DNA of 64,000 nt from contig NZ_AMSI01000011.1 in NCBI RefSeq assembly GCF_000300515.1, positions 124,001 through 188,000 on the forward strand, read 5' to 3'. The notes beneath the pieces are model-generated. The model did no database searches, was not told the origin of the DNA, and saw nothing but the letters and a program-made list of their open reading frames with translations. Shown piece by piece: positions 34,284 through 43,590 of the stretch (positions within the stretch are counted from its first letter, which is position 1; each line of letters starts with the position of its first letter). The position numbers were made by a program, and so were the translations under genes. This DNA comes from Nitratireductor indicus C115. GTDB taxonomy: Bacteria > Pseudomonadota > Alphaproteobacteria > Rhizobiales > Rhizobiaceae.

Positions 34284-35915
34284 CTACCTCGCCTTCTGTA
34301 GGGTTCTTGCAGGGGCAATGGCTGCAGCGCCGCTTTCGACCACTGGCGCGGGACCACGCGTGAACACGCCCTTTTCCTGCGCATCCATCTGATCGATCAA
34401 GCCCGTTTCCCACGCCAGATAACGGCGCGCGGCCTCCAGACTGCCGTCATGCCTGTCGTGAACGAAGAACAGGAAGTCGATCATGTCGGCATCGGCAGGC
34501 ACATCCGGCGTCGCTTCGATGGCGAGCCCCGCCTCGCGCCATTGTGCCGGACTGCCGGGGAGAACGCGCAGATCCGCATATCCCATGTCCATCAGGTCGC
34601 CCGCCGCGAGGCAAAGTATCGTCGGCTCCTGACCCGCGAGGATCAGCGGACGGGCCGGATCAAGATCGAGCGCGGCAAGCCGGGGGCGAATGGCCCAGAT
34701 AGCGCCCTCGATATGCCCTTCGCGATAGGCCTTGCCGGGAGACACGTCGATCAATTGAGCGCCTTCGGAAAGCGCCGTGGCGGCCTCGCCTGCAGAAATT
34801 GTGGCAAGCCCCGCCGTCCAGTCGCGTTCGGCCGGAGCGGGCACGGCATGTTCACGCGTATCGACATCGAGGATGACGGCATCGTGCCCCATACGGCGCA
34901 GCCAGAACGCGGTGGTTGCCGCGCGAATATCGCGATTGTCGGCAAGCACGATGCGCGCGCCGCGCACCCCGATCCACTGATCGGTCGCTTGAACGAGCTG
35001 CCCTCCCGGCGCATGTGCGGCACCGGCAATCGTGCCATTCGCAAACTCTTCCGCGCTTCGGACATCGAGGAGAAACGTGGTGCGCGTATCGTCCGCAAGC
35101 CAGGCCTGAAGAGTGTCATGGCTTACAAGCGGCAGGCCGTTGAGTTCGACAAAGGCAGCGCGGCGGGCCGCGACATCGGCGAGCGTGTCGTCCGTCGGCT
35201 CGGGAAGCGGCAAGGGCTGCGAACCATATTGCAGGGTCAGCCCTGCAAGCTGCCAGCCCTGCGAACCATTGCGCAAGGCGTGGATCGGATTTGTGAAGCC
35301 GAGGTTGCGCAGTGTCTGCGCGCCGATGATGGAACGCGTGCGGCCGGCGCAGTTGATAACGATACGCGTCTGCGGCTTCATCACCAGTTCGCCGATGCGC
35401 AGACCCAGTTCAGCATTCGGACAGGAGCGCGCGGTGGGTATGTTCATCTTGGCGAATTCGGCCGGGCTGCGGCCATCGAGAATGACCATGTCCTCGCCCG
35501 CGCCGATCATAGCGTCCAGTTCCTCGGCGGAGACCGAGGGCGTGCCCATGTCGTGTTCCACCATCTCGCCATAGGCCTTCGAGGGGACATTCACTCCTTT
35601 GAAGAGGCCGAAGCCGGCTGCCTCCCATGCGGGAGCGCCGCCCCTGAGAATGAAAACGGAGCTGTAGCCAAGGGTTTCGAGCTCATGCGCCGCGCGCTCG
35701 GCAACGCCATCGCCATTGTCGAGAAGAACCACCCGCACGGCCCGGTTGGGAACCAGGCGCGGCGCTTCGGCCTCCAGAACGCTGAAAGGGCAGTTGACCA
35801 CGAAGAAGGGATGGCCTTCGCCATATTGACCGTGCTCGCGCACGTCGAGAAAGGCGATCTCGGCAGCCTCCGACAGGGCGGCCTTCACCTCTTGAGGCGA
35901 CATTGCTGACGTCAT
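34284..35915 (-). CDS. Four-domain rhodanese-like protein with one catalytic cysteine
   Basis: 543 residues made of four rhodanese domains (about 5-110, 125-240, 260-370, 380-480). Only domain 2 has the active loop with Cys (INCAGRTRS, near 190); the matching positions read LLDNGDG, LADNRDI and LAGQEPT in domains 1, 3 and 4, which lack Cys. Rhodaneses carry sulfane sulfur as a Cys persulfide. It lies 21 bp after the thiol dioxygenase and 4 bp before the C-S lyase, so sulfane sulfur or sulfite handling in that pathway is likely. The C-terminal tail (about 480-543) is not rhodanese-like. Confidence 0.92.
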   Translation of the reverse strand: MTSAMSPQEVKAALSEAAEIAFLDVREHGQYGEGHPFFVVNCPFSVLEAEAPRLVPNRAVRVVLLDNGDGVAERAAHELETLGYSSVFILRGGAPAWEAAGFGLFKGVNVPSKAYGEMVEHDMGTPSVSAEELDAMIGAGEDMVILDGRSPAEFAKMNIPTARSCPNAELGLRIGELVMKPQTRIVINCAGRTRSIIGAQTLRNLGFTNPIHALRNGSQGWQLAGLTLQYGSQPLPLPEPTDDTLADVAARRAAFVELNGLPLVSHDTLQAWLADDTRTTFLLDVRSAEEFANGTIAGAAHAPGGQLVQATDQWIGVRGARIVLADNRDIRAATTAFWLRRMGHDAVILDVDTREHAVPAPAERDWTAGLATISAGEAATALSEGAQLIDVSPGKAYREGHIEGAIWAIRPRLAALDLDPARPLILAGQEPTILCLAAGDLMDMGYADLRVLPGSPAQWREAGLAIEATPDVPADADMIDFLFFVHDRHDGSLEAARRYLAWETGLIDQMDAQEKGVFTRGPAPVVESGAAAIAPARTLQKAR

Positions 35916-35936
35916 CGATTTTATGCTGCCTCTGCT

Positions 35937-36509
35937 TCAGCGCCGCGTCTTCACGCCGACGGACATGATCTTGGTCGTGCCGGCTTCCGGGTCGAAAACA
36001 AGGCGTTCGGTCAGGGTTTCAAGGGGACGTCCGTACATATGAAGGTGGCGGATGGGCTGTTCGCCCTGAATTTCCACGTGATGGACATCGTCGGGCATCA
36101 TCGCAACACCAGCACCCGGCTCCACGGACACGACACGGTCGACGCGGATTTCGGCGCGACCGGGAACGCTGCCATCGTCGAGCCGCTCATAAAGCGTGTT
36201 GTGTTCAACACCTTCCACCGCCGCTATGCAGGCCCAGGTGGTGTGGTTATGCGGCGGGATCTTCTTTCCCGGCAACATGACGTTGAGATAGAGGGTGAGC
36301 CCTTGAGGGTCGTCCTGCGCGATAAGATAGCGGGCCTGACGTTCGCCTTCATCCGGCCCCGGGTAATCGGCCTCGCCCCACAGCTCGCGCTTTGCCGCAA
36401 GCCCGATCAATGCATTCTTGGCATCCTCCAGCGCCTCACGGCTCGGCCCGTCGGCCATGGTCACACGCACCTTGGCCAGAACAGCTTCAACTTCTTGTTC
36501 GCGGGTCAT
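35937..36509 (-). CDS. Cysteine dioxygenase-family thiol dioxygenase
   Basis: 190-residue cupin. The iron ligands are His87 and His89 ([10 protein letters not shown]) and His144 (DVHHVEI). Cys94 aligns with Cys93 of mammalian cysteine dioxygenase and Tyr159 (HLHMYG) with its Tyr157, so the Cys-Tyr crosslink seems possible, while the Ser of the Ser-His-Tyr triad is replaced by His. Family members oxidise cysteine, 3-mercaptopropionate or mercaptosuccinate to sulfinic acids; which thiol applies here is open. ATG 36509 has AGGAAG before it. It is the first gene of the operon and lies about 100 bp from a LysR-type palindrome. Confidence 0.9.
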   Translation of the reverse strand: MTREQEVEAVLAKVRVTMADGPSREALEDAKNALIGLAAKRELWGEADYPGPDEGERQARYLIAQDDPQGLTLYLNVMLPGKKIPPHNHTTWACIAAVEGVEHNTLYERLDDGSVPGRAEIRVDRVVSVEPGAGVAMMPDDVHHVEIQGEQPIRHLHMYGRPLETLTERLVFDPEAGTTKIMSVGVKTRR

Positions 36510-36611
36510 CGTCTTCCTGCCTCGTTTTTCATTCTTGCCCTTCTCCATGGGCTTACGAAGCAGGCTAGCAGCGTGCTCGAAGGCAGCACCAATTCAAACT
36601 CACGCAAGAAT

Positions 36612-36628
36612 CATTAGCAGCGCTAATG
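36612..36628. promoter_or_regulatory. LysR-type operator upstream of the thiol dioxygenase operon
   Basis: CATTAGC-AGC-GCTAATG is a perfect dyad containing the T-N11-A pattern of LysR-family sites. It lies 103-119 bp before the dioxygenase start and 44 bp after the end of the LysR gene. Confidence 0.65.
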
Positions 36629-36672
36629 CTTGTGCAGAAAATACAATCGGAAATAGAGAAGTTGCTTATCTA

Positions 36673-37518
36673 TCAGCCAGCGCAAATCTGCTCGAAAAGC
36701 GCATTCGCGGCTTGAGAAAGCGCCACATTGCTGCGGTAGATATAGAAATTGACGTCCGGCAACGGCGGAAGTCCCTCCCTTTCGCCAAGCACCTTGAGAT
36801 CGGGCTTCAGCATCTCGGGAGTGCGCGCCGTCACACCGAGGCCGGCATTGAGGGCAACATGAATGCCCGAAAGGCTGGGGCAGGTGTAGCGCTCGATATG
36901 CGGCACGCCGCGCTGATCGAGCGCGTTGAGCGCCATGCGGCGGAAGATCGACGGCTCGTCCGCCAGGACCAGAGGCACCGGTTGCCGCCGGTCGAGCTCG
37001 AAGGCCGCTGCTGCGATCCACACGGTTGGCGACGTGCGCAGAAGGCGACCCTGAAAACGTTCGGAGTGTCGGGTCGTCAACGTCATGTCGAGCCGACCGT
37101 CTTCCAGAAGCGGCATCAGGTTCGGGCTGCGGTCGACCGTCAGCATCACATGAACGCGCGGGTTGGACCGGGCGAAGGTGGAAAGGAAACGCGGCAGGAT
37201 GGAATCGGCGATGTCATGCGGCGCGCCGATGCGCACCTCGCCGCTCTGCTGGGAAGAATTGACGGTGACGACCGCCTGATCGTTCAGTGCAACGATCTGG
37301 CGTGCATAGGTCAAAAGGTTCTGTCCCGCCTCGTTGAGCTTGCGCTGACGCCCGACCTTCTCGAAGAGCTGCTGGCCGAGTGCTTCCTCCAGCCGTCGCA
37401 TCTGCTGGCTGACGGCCGACTGGGTACGAAAAACCCGGCGGGCGGCAGCAGAAAATCCCCCCTCCTCCGCGATGGCGACGAAGGTGCGCAACAGGTCGGT
37501 TTCCAGATTGACCAGCAT
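36673..37518 (-). CDS. LysR-family transcriptional regulator of the organosulfur operon
   Basis: 281 residues. Winged HTH in LLRTFVAIAEEGGFSAAARR, then FRTQSAVSQQMRRLEEALG (about 8-60), then the periplasmic-binding-like effector domain. ATG 37518 (MLVNLETDLL) gives the standard start; the frame runs further upstream without homology. It is in tandem with, not divergent from, the nine-gene operon, and a T-N11-A palindrome lies between them. An S-containing substrate or pathway thiol is the probable inducer. Confidence 0.9.
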   Translation of the reverse strand: MLVNLETDLLRTFVAIAEEGGFSAAARRVFRTQSAVSQQMRRLEEALGQQLFEKVGRQRKLNEAGQNLLTYARQIVALNDQAVVTVNSSQQSGEVRIGAPHDIADSILPRFLSTFARSNPRVHVMLTVDRSPNLMPLLEDGRLDMTLTTRHSERFQGRLLRTSPTVWIAAAAFELDRRQPVPLVLADEPSIFRRMALNALDQRGVPHIERYTCPSLSGIHVALNAGLGVTARTPEMLKPDLKVLGEREGLPPLPDVNFYIYRSNVALSQAANALFEQICAG

Positions 37519-37538
37519 GGATACATCACAGAAGCGAA

Positions 37539-37567
37539 TGTTTTTGGACAGTTTCCGTCCAAAAACA
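37539..37567. terminator. Perfect hairpin between prpB and the LysR gene
   Basis: TGTTTTTGGAC (37539-37549) pairs with GTCCAAAAACA (37557-37567) around AGTTTCC. It lies 57 bp after the prpB stop and 20 bp before the LysR ATG on the same strand. It could end the prp transcript (no U-tract follows) or act as an autoregulatory site of the LysR protein. Confidence 0.5.
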
Positions 37568-37624
37568 TAAGCCAACGGGATATGAATGCAATCCTGCTTC
37601 AGCCAAACGGGGATGCAGCTTCCC

Positions 37625-38539
37625 TCAGGCGGCGGCCTCGGGCACGACAGTGCGGACGATCGACGCATCGAGCGCTTCATAATCGGCCAGCCCAATCGTG
37701 TCGTAGAGTTCGGCGCGGGTCTGCATCTCCTCCAGCATCGCCCTTGTGGCGTCATCGCGGCGCAGAGTGTCATAGAGGCGCGCCTGCGCCTTGTTGGCAA
37801 CCCGCAAGGAAGAAACCGGCCAGATCACCATGCGATAGCCCATCTCCTCGAATTCCGAGGCCGTGAAAAAGGGCGTGCGGCCAAATTCGGTCATGTTGGC
37901 CAGAAGCGGCACACCCGGCAATTTCACGGCAAAGGCGCGGAACATCTCCGCTGATGTCAGCGCTTCAGGGAAGATCGCGTCGGCGCCAGCCTCCATATAC
38001 AGGCGGGCACGCGCCACGGCGCCGTCGATTCCCTCGCTCGCTGCCGCATCCGTGCGGGCAACGATGTAGAGATGGCGGCGCGCGCTGGCCGCGGCCGCAA
38101 CCTTGGCCGCCATATCCCGTGCGTCGGCGAGCTTCTTGTCGTTCAGATGGCCGCATTTCTTTGGCAGAAGCTGGTCCTCGATATGAACCGCGCCAGCACC
38201 TGCATCCTCGAAGCTGCGCACCATGTGCATCACATTGAGCGCTTCGCCATAACCGGTATCGCCATCCACCAGAAGCGGCAGGCCGCTGGAACGGGCGATC
38301 TGCCGGATGAAGAAAGACACCTCATCCACGGTGATGATACCGAGATCGGGAAGCCCCATGGAAGCGGTCATGGCGGCGCCCGAAAGATACAACGCCTCGA
38401 AGCCAGCCTGCTTCGCCTGCAATGCGGCCATGCCGTTATGCGCGCCTGGAAGTCTCAATATGCCGCCGCGCTCAACCAGCGTGCGGAAACGCTCGCCGGC
38501 GGGCTGTGCCGGAAGATCGGAGGAAACAAGATAAGGCAT
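37625..38539 (-). CDS. prpB: 2-methylisocitrate lyase
   Basis: 304 residues of the isocitrate-lyase/PEP-mutase family. The signature KKCGH (GAVHIEDQLLPKKCGHL, near residue 125) holds the catalytic Cys, and GDTGYGEALNVMHMVR near 88 binds Mg2+. It splits 2-methylisocitrate into pyruvate and succinate, the last step of the methylcitrate cycle for propionyl-CoA. ATG 38539 gives the family length. Last gene of the operon thioesterase-prpD-prpC-prpB, 14 bp after prpC. Confidence 0.95.
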   Translation of the reverse strand: MPYLVSSDLPAQPAGERFRTLVERGGILRLPGAHNGMAALQAKQAGFEALYLSGAAMTASMGLPDLGIITVDEVSFFIRQIARSSGLPLLVDGDTGYGEALNVMHMVRSFEDAGAGAVHIEDQLLPKKCGHLNDKKLADARDMAAKVAAAASARRHLYIVARTDAAASEGIDGAVARARLYMEAGADAIFPEALTSAEMFRAFAVKLPGVPLLANMTEFGRTPFFTASEFEEMGYRMVIWPVSSLRVANKAQARLYDTLRRDDATRAMLEEMQTRAELYDTIGLADYEALDASIVRTVVPEAAA

Positions 38540-38553
38540 CGGTTCGACCTCTC

Positions 38554-39720
38554 TCAAGCGGCTCTGGAACTGGCGACGGCAACGCCGCGCTGTTCGAGCG
38601 GAACGAAGACCCGGTTTTCCGGTCCGGTATAATTGGCCGAGGGCCTGATGATCTTGTTGTCGCGGCGCTGCTCCATGACGTGCGCGGCCCAGCCGGTGGT
38701 TCGCGCAATCACGAAGAGCGGTGTGAACATGGCCGTGGGAACGCCCATCATGTGGTAGGAAACGGCGCTGAACCAATCGAGATTGGCAAACATCTTCCGC
38801 GCGCCAGCCATCGTTGTCTCGATGCGCTCGGCAATGTCGAACATCTTCATCGAACCAGCCTCCGCAGAAAGCTCGCGCGCCACCTTCTTGATCACCTCAT
38901 TGCGCGGGTCGGCAATCGTGTAGACGGGATGGCCGAAACCGATGACAACCTCCCTTGCCTCCAGGCGGCTGCGAATGTCGGCTTCCGCCTCGTCAGCATC
39001 AAGGTAGCGCTTCTGGATATCGAAGGCCGCCTCATTGGCTCCGCCATGCTTTGGCCCGCGCAATGCGCCGATGGCTCCGGTTATCGCCGAATAGAGGTCG
39101 GACCCCGTGCCGGCGATGGAACGCGCGGTGAAGGTGGAGGCATTGAACTCGTGCTCCGCATAAAGGATCAGCGAGACATGCATCGCCTTCACATGAGAGG
39201 GCCTCGGCGTCTCGCCATGAAGCAAATGCAGGAAATGCGCACCGATCGTATCGTCCTGCGTCTCCACCTCGATGCGCCGTCCATTATGGGCGAAATGATG
39301 CCAGTAGAGCAGCATCGAGCCGAGCGAAGCGATCAGGCGATCGGCAATATCGGCAGCACCGGCAGGACTGTGGTCGACAGCTTCGGGGAGAACGCACCCC
39401 AGCGCCGAAACGCCCGAGCGCAGCACATCCATCGGATGCGTGGCTGCCGGCAGCAATTCCAGCGAGCGCTTGACCGCCACAGGCAGCCCCCGCAGCGCCC
39501 GGAGTTTCGCCATATAGGCCGAAAGCTCGGCCGGCGTCGGCAAGGCTCCGTGAATGAGCAGATGGGCAATCTCCTCGAAGGTGCAGCGATCGGCAATCTC
39601 GAGAATGTCATAGCCGCGGTAATGAAGGTCGTTGCCGGACCGGCCAACCGTACACAAGGCAGTGTTGCCGGCGACGACCCCCGAAAGGGCCACGGACTTC
39701 TTGGGCTTCGGCGCGCTCAT
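38554..39720 (-). CDS. prpC: 2-methylcitrate synthase
   Basis: 388 residues of the citrate synthase family. Catalytic His/Asp positions appear in [15 protein letters not shown] (near 230), [13 protein letters not shown] (near 275) and the Asp in [10 protein letters not shown] (near 320). It condenses propionyl-CoA with oxaloacetate. The ATG overlaps the prpD stop (ATGA), showing translational coupling. Short type-II citrate synthase length supports PrpC over GltA, as does the operon. Confidence 0.94.
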   Translation of the reverse strand: MSAPKPKKSVALSGVVAGNTALCTVGRSGNDLHYRGYDILEIADRCTFEEIAHLLIHGALPTPAELSAYMAKLRALRGLPVAVKRSLELLPAATHPMDVLRSGVSALGCVLPEAVDHSPAGAADIADRLIASLGSMLLYWHHFAHNGRRIEVETQDDTIGAHFLHLLHGETPRPSHVKAMHVSLILYAEHEFNASTFTARSIAGTGSDLYSAITGAIGALRGPKHGGANEAAFDIQKRYLDADEAEADIRSRLEAREVVIGFGHPVYTIADPRNEVIKKVARELSAEAGSMKMFDIAERIETTMAGARKMFANLDWFSAVSYHMMGVPTAMFTPLFVIARTTGWAAHVMEQRRDNKIIRPSANYTGPENRVFVPLEQRGVAVASSRAA

Positions 39721-41249
39721 GAGGCTCCTCCCTGTTTCCTGTTCCAATCAAAAATGCCGTGTGCGGCGGATGAGCCGAGCTTTCCGGGCAGAGCCTCGAA
39801 GGTGAGGCCCTGCAATTCCTGCGGGGAGAGCTCAGTCAGGCGCTCGACGGCGGCAATGAAGCGATCCTGCTCCGCCGGAGAGACGACGCCATCGGCCAGG
39901 GTGCGGAACTTGCGCACATAATCGGGACGCGAGAACGGGCGCGCGCCAAGCGGATGGGCGTCGGCAATCGCCAGTTCATCCTCGATGGTGCTGCCGTCTT
40001 CGAGCGTCACCACCACACGACCACCGAACGCCTTTTCCTCGGGGTCGCGGCTGTGATAGCGGCGCGTCCATTCCGGATCCTCGACGGTGCTGATCTTGTG
40101 CCAGAGGGCAACCGTCTGTGGCCGGGCGGCACGCTCGGGCGCGTAGGAGCGCTCGTGGTGCCAGCCCCCATCCTCCAGGGCCACGGCGAAGATATACATG
40201 ATCGAATGATCCAGCGTTTCGCGGCTTGCCGCGGGGTCCATCTTCTGCGGATCGTTAGCACCCGTGCCGATCACATAATGGGTGTGGTGGCTGGTGTGGA
40301 TGACGATAGTCCGCACCTTGGCGAGATCACCGATCTTCGGCCTCATGCGGCGCGCGAGGTCTATCAGGGCCTGGCTCTGATATTCGGCGGAATGTTCCTT
40401 GGTGTAAGTGTCGAGAATGGCCCGCTTCGGCTCGCCCTTTTCGGGAAGGGAGACGTGATATTCGGCTCCCGGACCGCCCAGCAGCCAGGCAATGAAGCCG
40501 TCCTCGCCTTCCCACGCCGGAGAAGGTGCGCCCTCCCCGCGCATCACGCGATCCACCGCCTCAATCGCCATCTTGCCGGCAAATGCGGGCGCATAGGCTT
40601 TCCAGCTTGAAATCTCGCCCTTGCGCGACTGGCGCGTGGTTGTGGTCACATGCAGCGCCTGCTGCACCGCCTGATAGATCGTTTCCACCGGCAGATCGAG
40701 GGCGGCGCCGATGCCTGCTGCGGCCGAAGGCCCAAGATGAGCGATATGATCGATCTTGTGTTCATGCAGGCAGATGCCCTTCACAAGGTCCACCTGGATT
40801 TCGTAGCCGGCCGCAATGCCGCGCGCGAGCGCGGCGCCCGATAAGCCGCAATGCTGCGCAACGGCGAGGATCGGCGGAATATTGTCTCCCGGGTGCGAAT
40901 AGTCGGCAGCCAGGAAGGTGTCGTGGAAATCGAGTTCGCGCACCGCAACGCCGTTTGCCCAGGCAGCCCATTCCGGCGAAACGCGATCGGCAGCCGCAAG
41001 CCCGAAGACGGTAGCGCCGGGCCTAAAGGCATGCGCGACCGCCTGTGCCCGGGCGCTTTCCACCGGACGGCGCGCCACCGACGCCGCCGCCACAGCGGCA
41101 TTGTCGATAATGCGGTTGCCGATCATCTCAACTACATCGGCTTCGAGCGATACGTCATCGGCGGCAACAGAGGCGATCTTCCAGGCGAGCTGATCCTCGC
41201 GCGCCAATTTTTCGGCGGACTTGTGGGTGCGGACCTTATGCGTTTTCAC
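39717..41249 (-). CDS. prpD: 2-methylcitrate dehydratase, MmgE/PrpD family
   Basis: 510 residues of the MmgE/PrpD family, with the typical segments [20 protein letters not shown] near residue 105 and [17 protein letters not shown] near 173. It dehydrates 2-methylcitrate without an iron-sulfur cluster. It starts with GTG, which overlaps the thioesterase stop by 4 bp (GTGA) and has AGGAAG upstream. It is the second gene of the prp operon. Confidence 0.94.
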   Translation of the reverse strand: MKTHKVRTHKSAEKLAREDQLAWKIASVAADDVSLEADVVEMIGNRIIDNAAVAAASVARRPVESARAQAVAHAFRPGATVFGLAAADRVSPEWAAWANGVAVRELDFHDTFLAADYSHPGDNIPPILAVAQHCGLSGAALARGIAAGYEIQVDLVKGICLHEHKIDHIAHLGPSAAAGIGAALDLPVETIYQAVQQALHVTTTTRQSRKGEISSWKAYAPAFAGKMAIEAVDRVMRGEGAPSPAWEGEDGFIAWLLGGPGAEYHVSLPEKGEPKRAILDTYTKEHSAEYQSQALIDLARRMRPKIGDLAKVRTIVIHTSHHTHYVIGTGANDPQKMDPAASRETLDHSIMYIFAVALEDGGWHHERSYAPERAARPQTVALWHKISTVEDPEWTRRYHSRDPEEKAFGGRVVVTLEDGSTIEDELAIADAHPLGARPFSRPDYVRKFRTLADGVVSPAEQDRFIAAVERLTELSPQELQGLTFEALPGKLGSSAAHGIFDWNRKQGGAS

Positions 41250-41656
41250 GTAGTGACTTCCTCTGGCTTTGCTTGATTTGGAATGGGCGTGGGCACGCCG
41301 TCGGCATTGACGGCCACCATCATGAAGCGACCGCTGAGCGCCATGTCCGACACCCCTGCATCTGGGTCCTCGGCTTCCACCTCAACGAGGACGGTCATCG
41401 AGGAGCGCCCGCGAAAGACGACACGGGCGCGGATATCGGCGATCTCACCAAGCCGGAACGGCTTGTGGAACTCGATACTGTCTGCCTTCGCCATGACGAC
41501 CGGGCACCGGGCATAACGGGCAGCACAGACAAAAGCGGCCTTGCCCATCAGATGCAGCGCATTGGCGCCGTAAAGTGTGCCGTAATGATTGGTAAGGCTC
41601 GGAATGACCAGTTCGAAAAAGCGGACCTCGCCCTCCGGGGATGCATGTAGCTCCAC
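41246..41656 (-). CDS. Acyl-CoA thioesterase, hotdog fold
   Basis: 136 residues. The family signature is [20 protein letters not shown] near residue 23 and [19 protein letters not shown] near 64. It hydrolyses short acyl-CoA thioesters. It starts with GTG after GGAGG and leads the prpDCB operon, where it may relieve toxic propionyl-CoA or methylcitrate-cycle intermediates. A prpE propionyl-CoA synthetase is not present, so propionyl-CoA is probably made by another route such as branched-chain amino acid breakdown. Confidence 0.88.
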   Translation of the reverse strand: MELHASPEGEVRFFELVIPSLTNHYGTLYGANALHLMGKAAFVCAARYARCPVVMAKADSIEFHKPFRLGEIADIRARVVFRGRSSMTVLVEVEAEDPDAGVSDMALSGRFMMVAVNADGVPTPIPNQAKPEEVTT

Positions 41657-41761
41657 TTGCCTGCCTCCAGAATTGTGCGGAACCCTCTTTTCTCATTCGC
41701 AATATCCGCATAGTTTGAACGACGTAAATCACTGAAAAAGCAGAGGTTTGCGAAGATTAAT

Positions 41762-41786
41762 CTGCAAATTTGCAAAGTTTGCAAAT
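41762..41786. promoter_or_regulatory. PrpR/RamB-type operator
   Basis: CTGCAAATTTGCAAAGTTTG and on to CAAAT contains TTTGCAAA (41769-41776) overlapping AAAGTTTGCAAA (41774-41785). These match the sites known for actinobacterial RamB/PrpR (AAAGTTTGCAAA and TTTGCAAA). It lies 22 bp before the regulator's TTG start and about 105 bp before the thioesterase start, so it can serve both directions. Confidence 0.8.
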
Positions 41787-41807
41787 CCGCAGAGGAGGAG
41801 AAGTACC

Positions 41808-43214
41808 TTGAAGAAGCTGTTCATGGGGGTGCGGCTGAAACGGCTGCGCGAGGAACGCCGGCTTACCCAGCAGGCGCTTGCTGACGCCATCGGAATATCG
41901 CTCAGCTATCTCAATCAGATCGAGAACAACCAGCGCCCGCTGACAGTGCCCGTGCTTCTCAAGCTCAATGCGGCCTTCGGCGTGGACGTGCAGCTCTTTT
42001 CCGACGAGGACGAGGCCAGGCTCGTGGGGGAGCTGCGCGAGGCGCTGTTTGATCCTGCCCTCGGCGAGGAAATCTCCACCGCTGAACTGAAGGAGATCGC
42101 GACCAATATGCCGGCCATCGGGCGCGCGCTGGTCGGGCTGCACAAGCGCCTCGGGCGCGCGCTCGATCAGGCCAATGCGCTTGGCGCGCATCTTGGCGAC
42201 AACCGGCAGGATGCCACACTGCCCCTTGCCAATGCCCCGTTCGAGGAAGTGCGTGACTATTTCTACGCCCGACACAACCATATCGATATTCTGGACCGGA
42301 CTGCGGAGGAGACGGCGCAGGCACTCCAAATGCCGACCGGACGAATGGCAGCCGCCCTCGAAAAGCACCTTGGCGAACGGCATGGCGTGCGCGTCGTCCT
42401 GCGCGAGCAGGAGGGTACGCAACGCCATTTCGATACCAAAACCCGCGTGCTTGCGCTATCGCGCCGGCTGAGAAGCGGGCAGCAGGCATTTCAGATGGCG
42501 ACACAGCTCGCATTTCTGGAATTCAGCCAGTTGCTCGACGAGCTCATCGCCGATGCGTCCTTCTCCAATGCCGAAGCCCGAACGCTGGGCCGGATCGGCC
42601 TCGCCAATTATTTCGCCGGTGCGCTCGTCCTGCCCTACCGCGCCTTTCTCGAAGCCTCGGAAGAGCTGCGTTACGACATCGAGCTTCTGGGACAGCGCTT
42701 CGGCGTCGGCTTCGAGACGGTGTGCCACCGGCTCAGCACCCTGCAACGGCCCGGCGCGCGCGGCGTTCCCTTCTTCTTCATCCGGGTAGACAGGGCAGGC
42801 AATATCTCGAAGCGGCAGTCGGCCACCGATTTTCATTTTTCGCGTGCCGGCGGGACCTGCCCGCTGTGGAATGTCTATGAGGCGTTCTCACATCCGGGCC
42901 GCATGCTGACCCAGCTTGCCGAAATGCCGGACGGGCGAACCTATCTGTGGATCGCACGCATGGTCAGACATGCGAGCGGCGGCTATGGCGCGCCAGACAA
43001 AAGCTTTGCCATCGGGCTTGGCTGCGACCTGCAGCACGCGCCGAAACTCGTCTATTCCAAGGGGCTCAGGCTGGACGACGCACTTGCACGCACACCCATT
43101 GGCGCGGGCTGCAAGATTTGCGAGCGCCCGTCCTGCCCGCAGCGAGCGTTTCCTCCCGTCGTCAAGCCTTTCGCCATCAACGAAACACGTAGTTCCTTCT
43201 CGCCCTATTCCTGA
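41808..43214 (+). CDS. Short-chain fatty acyl-CoA regulator, PrpR/RamB (ScfR) family
   Basis: 468 residues from the TTG at 41808, chosen because GGAGGAG lies eight bases upstream; ATG 41823 is the alternative. An XRE-type HTH (LREERRLTQQALADAIGISL, near 12-32) is followed by an IrrE/ImmA-like domain with a degenerate metalloprotease motif, and a C-terminal domain with conserved Cys in GGTCPLWNVYEAF and GCKICERPSCPQRAFP, which in mycobacterial PrpR hold an Fe-S cluster. It is divergent from the prp operon and has a RamB-type operator at its own start, so it should sense propionyl-CoA or related acyl-CoA. Confidence 0.92.
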   Translation: MKKLFMGVRLKRLREERRLTQQALADAIGISLSYLNQIENNQRPLTVPVLLKLNAAFGVDVQLFSDEDEARLVGELREALFDPALGEEISTAELKEIATNMPAIGRALVGLHKRLGRALDQANALGAHLGDNRQDATLPLANAPFEEVRDYFYARHNHIDILDRTAEETAQALQMPTGRMAAALEKHLGERHGVRVVLREQEGTQRHFDTKTRVLALSRRLRSGQQAFQMATQLAFLEFSQLLDELIADASFSNAEARTLGRIGLANYFAGALVLPYRAFLEASEELRYDIELLGQRFGVGFETVCHRLSTLQRPGARGVPFFFIRVDRAGNISKRQSATDFHFSRAGGTCPLWNVYEAFSHPGRMLTQLAEMPDGRTYLWIARMVRHASGGYGAPDKSFAIGLGCDLQHAPKLVYSKGLRLDDALARTPIGAGCKICERPSCPQRAFPPVVKPFAINETRSSFSPYS

Positions 43215-43227
43215 CGGTCGGAGCCGA

Positions 43228-43590
43228 TCATCCTGCAAAGGCTTCCGCGTAGATATCAGGCTTGAAACCCACGAGACGACGGTTCCCCATATCGAGAACG
43301 GGCCGCTTTATGAGGCTTGGCTGCTCCTGCATCAGGCGCAGGGCCTTCTCCTCGGTCATATCCGCCTTTTCAGTGTCGGGGAGCTTGCGAAATGTGGTGC
43401 CGGCGCGATTCAGGAGTTTTTCCCAACCGACCTCGCCTGCCCAGGCCTTGAGCCTGTCGCCGTCGATACCTGCCGTCTTGTAATCATGAAACTCATAGGG
43501 AACGCCATGTTCCTCAAGCCAGCTGCGCGCCTTCTTCATCGTGTCGCAGTTCTTGATCCCGTATATCACCACACCATTTTGCCGGGGCAT
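43228..43590 (-). CDS. Spx/MgsR-family protein (YffB-like, ArsC superfamily)
   Basis: 120 residues with the ArsC thioredoxin-like fold: VIYGIKNCDTMKKARSWLEE near the N terminus carries a single Cys (no CXXC), GTTFRKLP near 64 and LIKRPVLDMGNRRLVGF near 93. Proteins of this group (YffB) may act as glutathione-dependent reductases. It ends 13 bp from the convergent PrpR-type gene and is monocistronic. Function unproven. Confidence 0.88.
   Translation of the reverse strand: MPRQNGVVIYGIKNCDTMKKARSWLEEHGVPYEFHDYKTAGIDGDRLKAWAGEVGWEKLLNRAGTTFRKLPDTEKADMTEEKALRLMQEQPSLIKRPVLDMGNRRLVGFKPDIYAEAFAG

Noticed and set aside
34449-35909. 486-codon plus-strand frame opposite the rhodanese gene
   Set aside because: Antisense shadow of a well-supported four-domain rhodanese.
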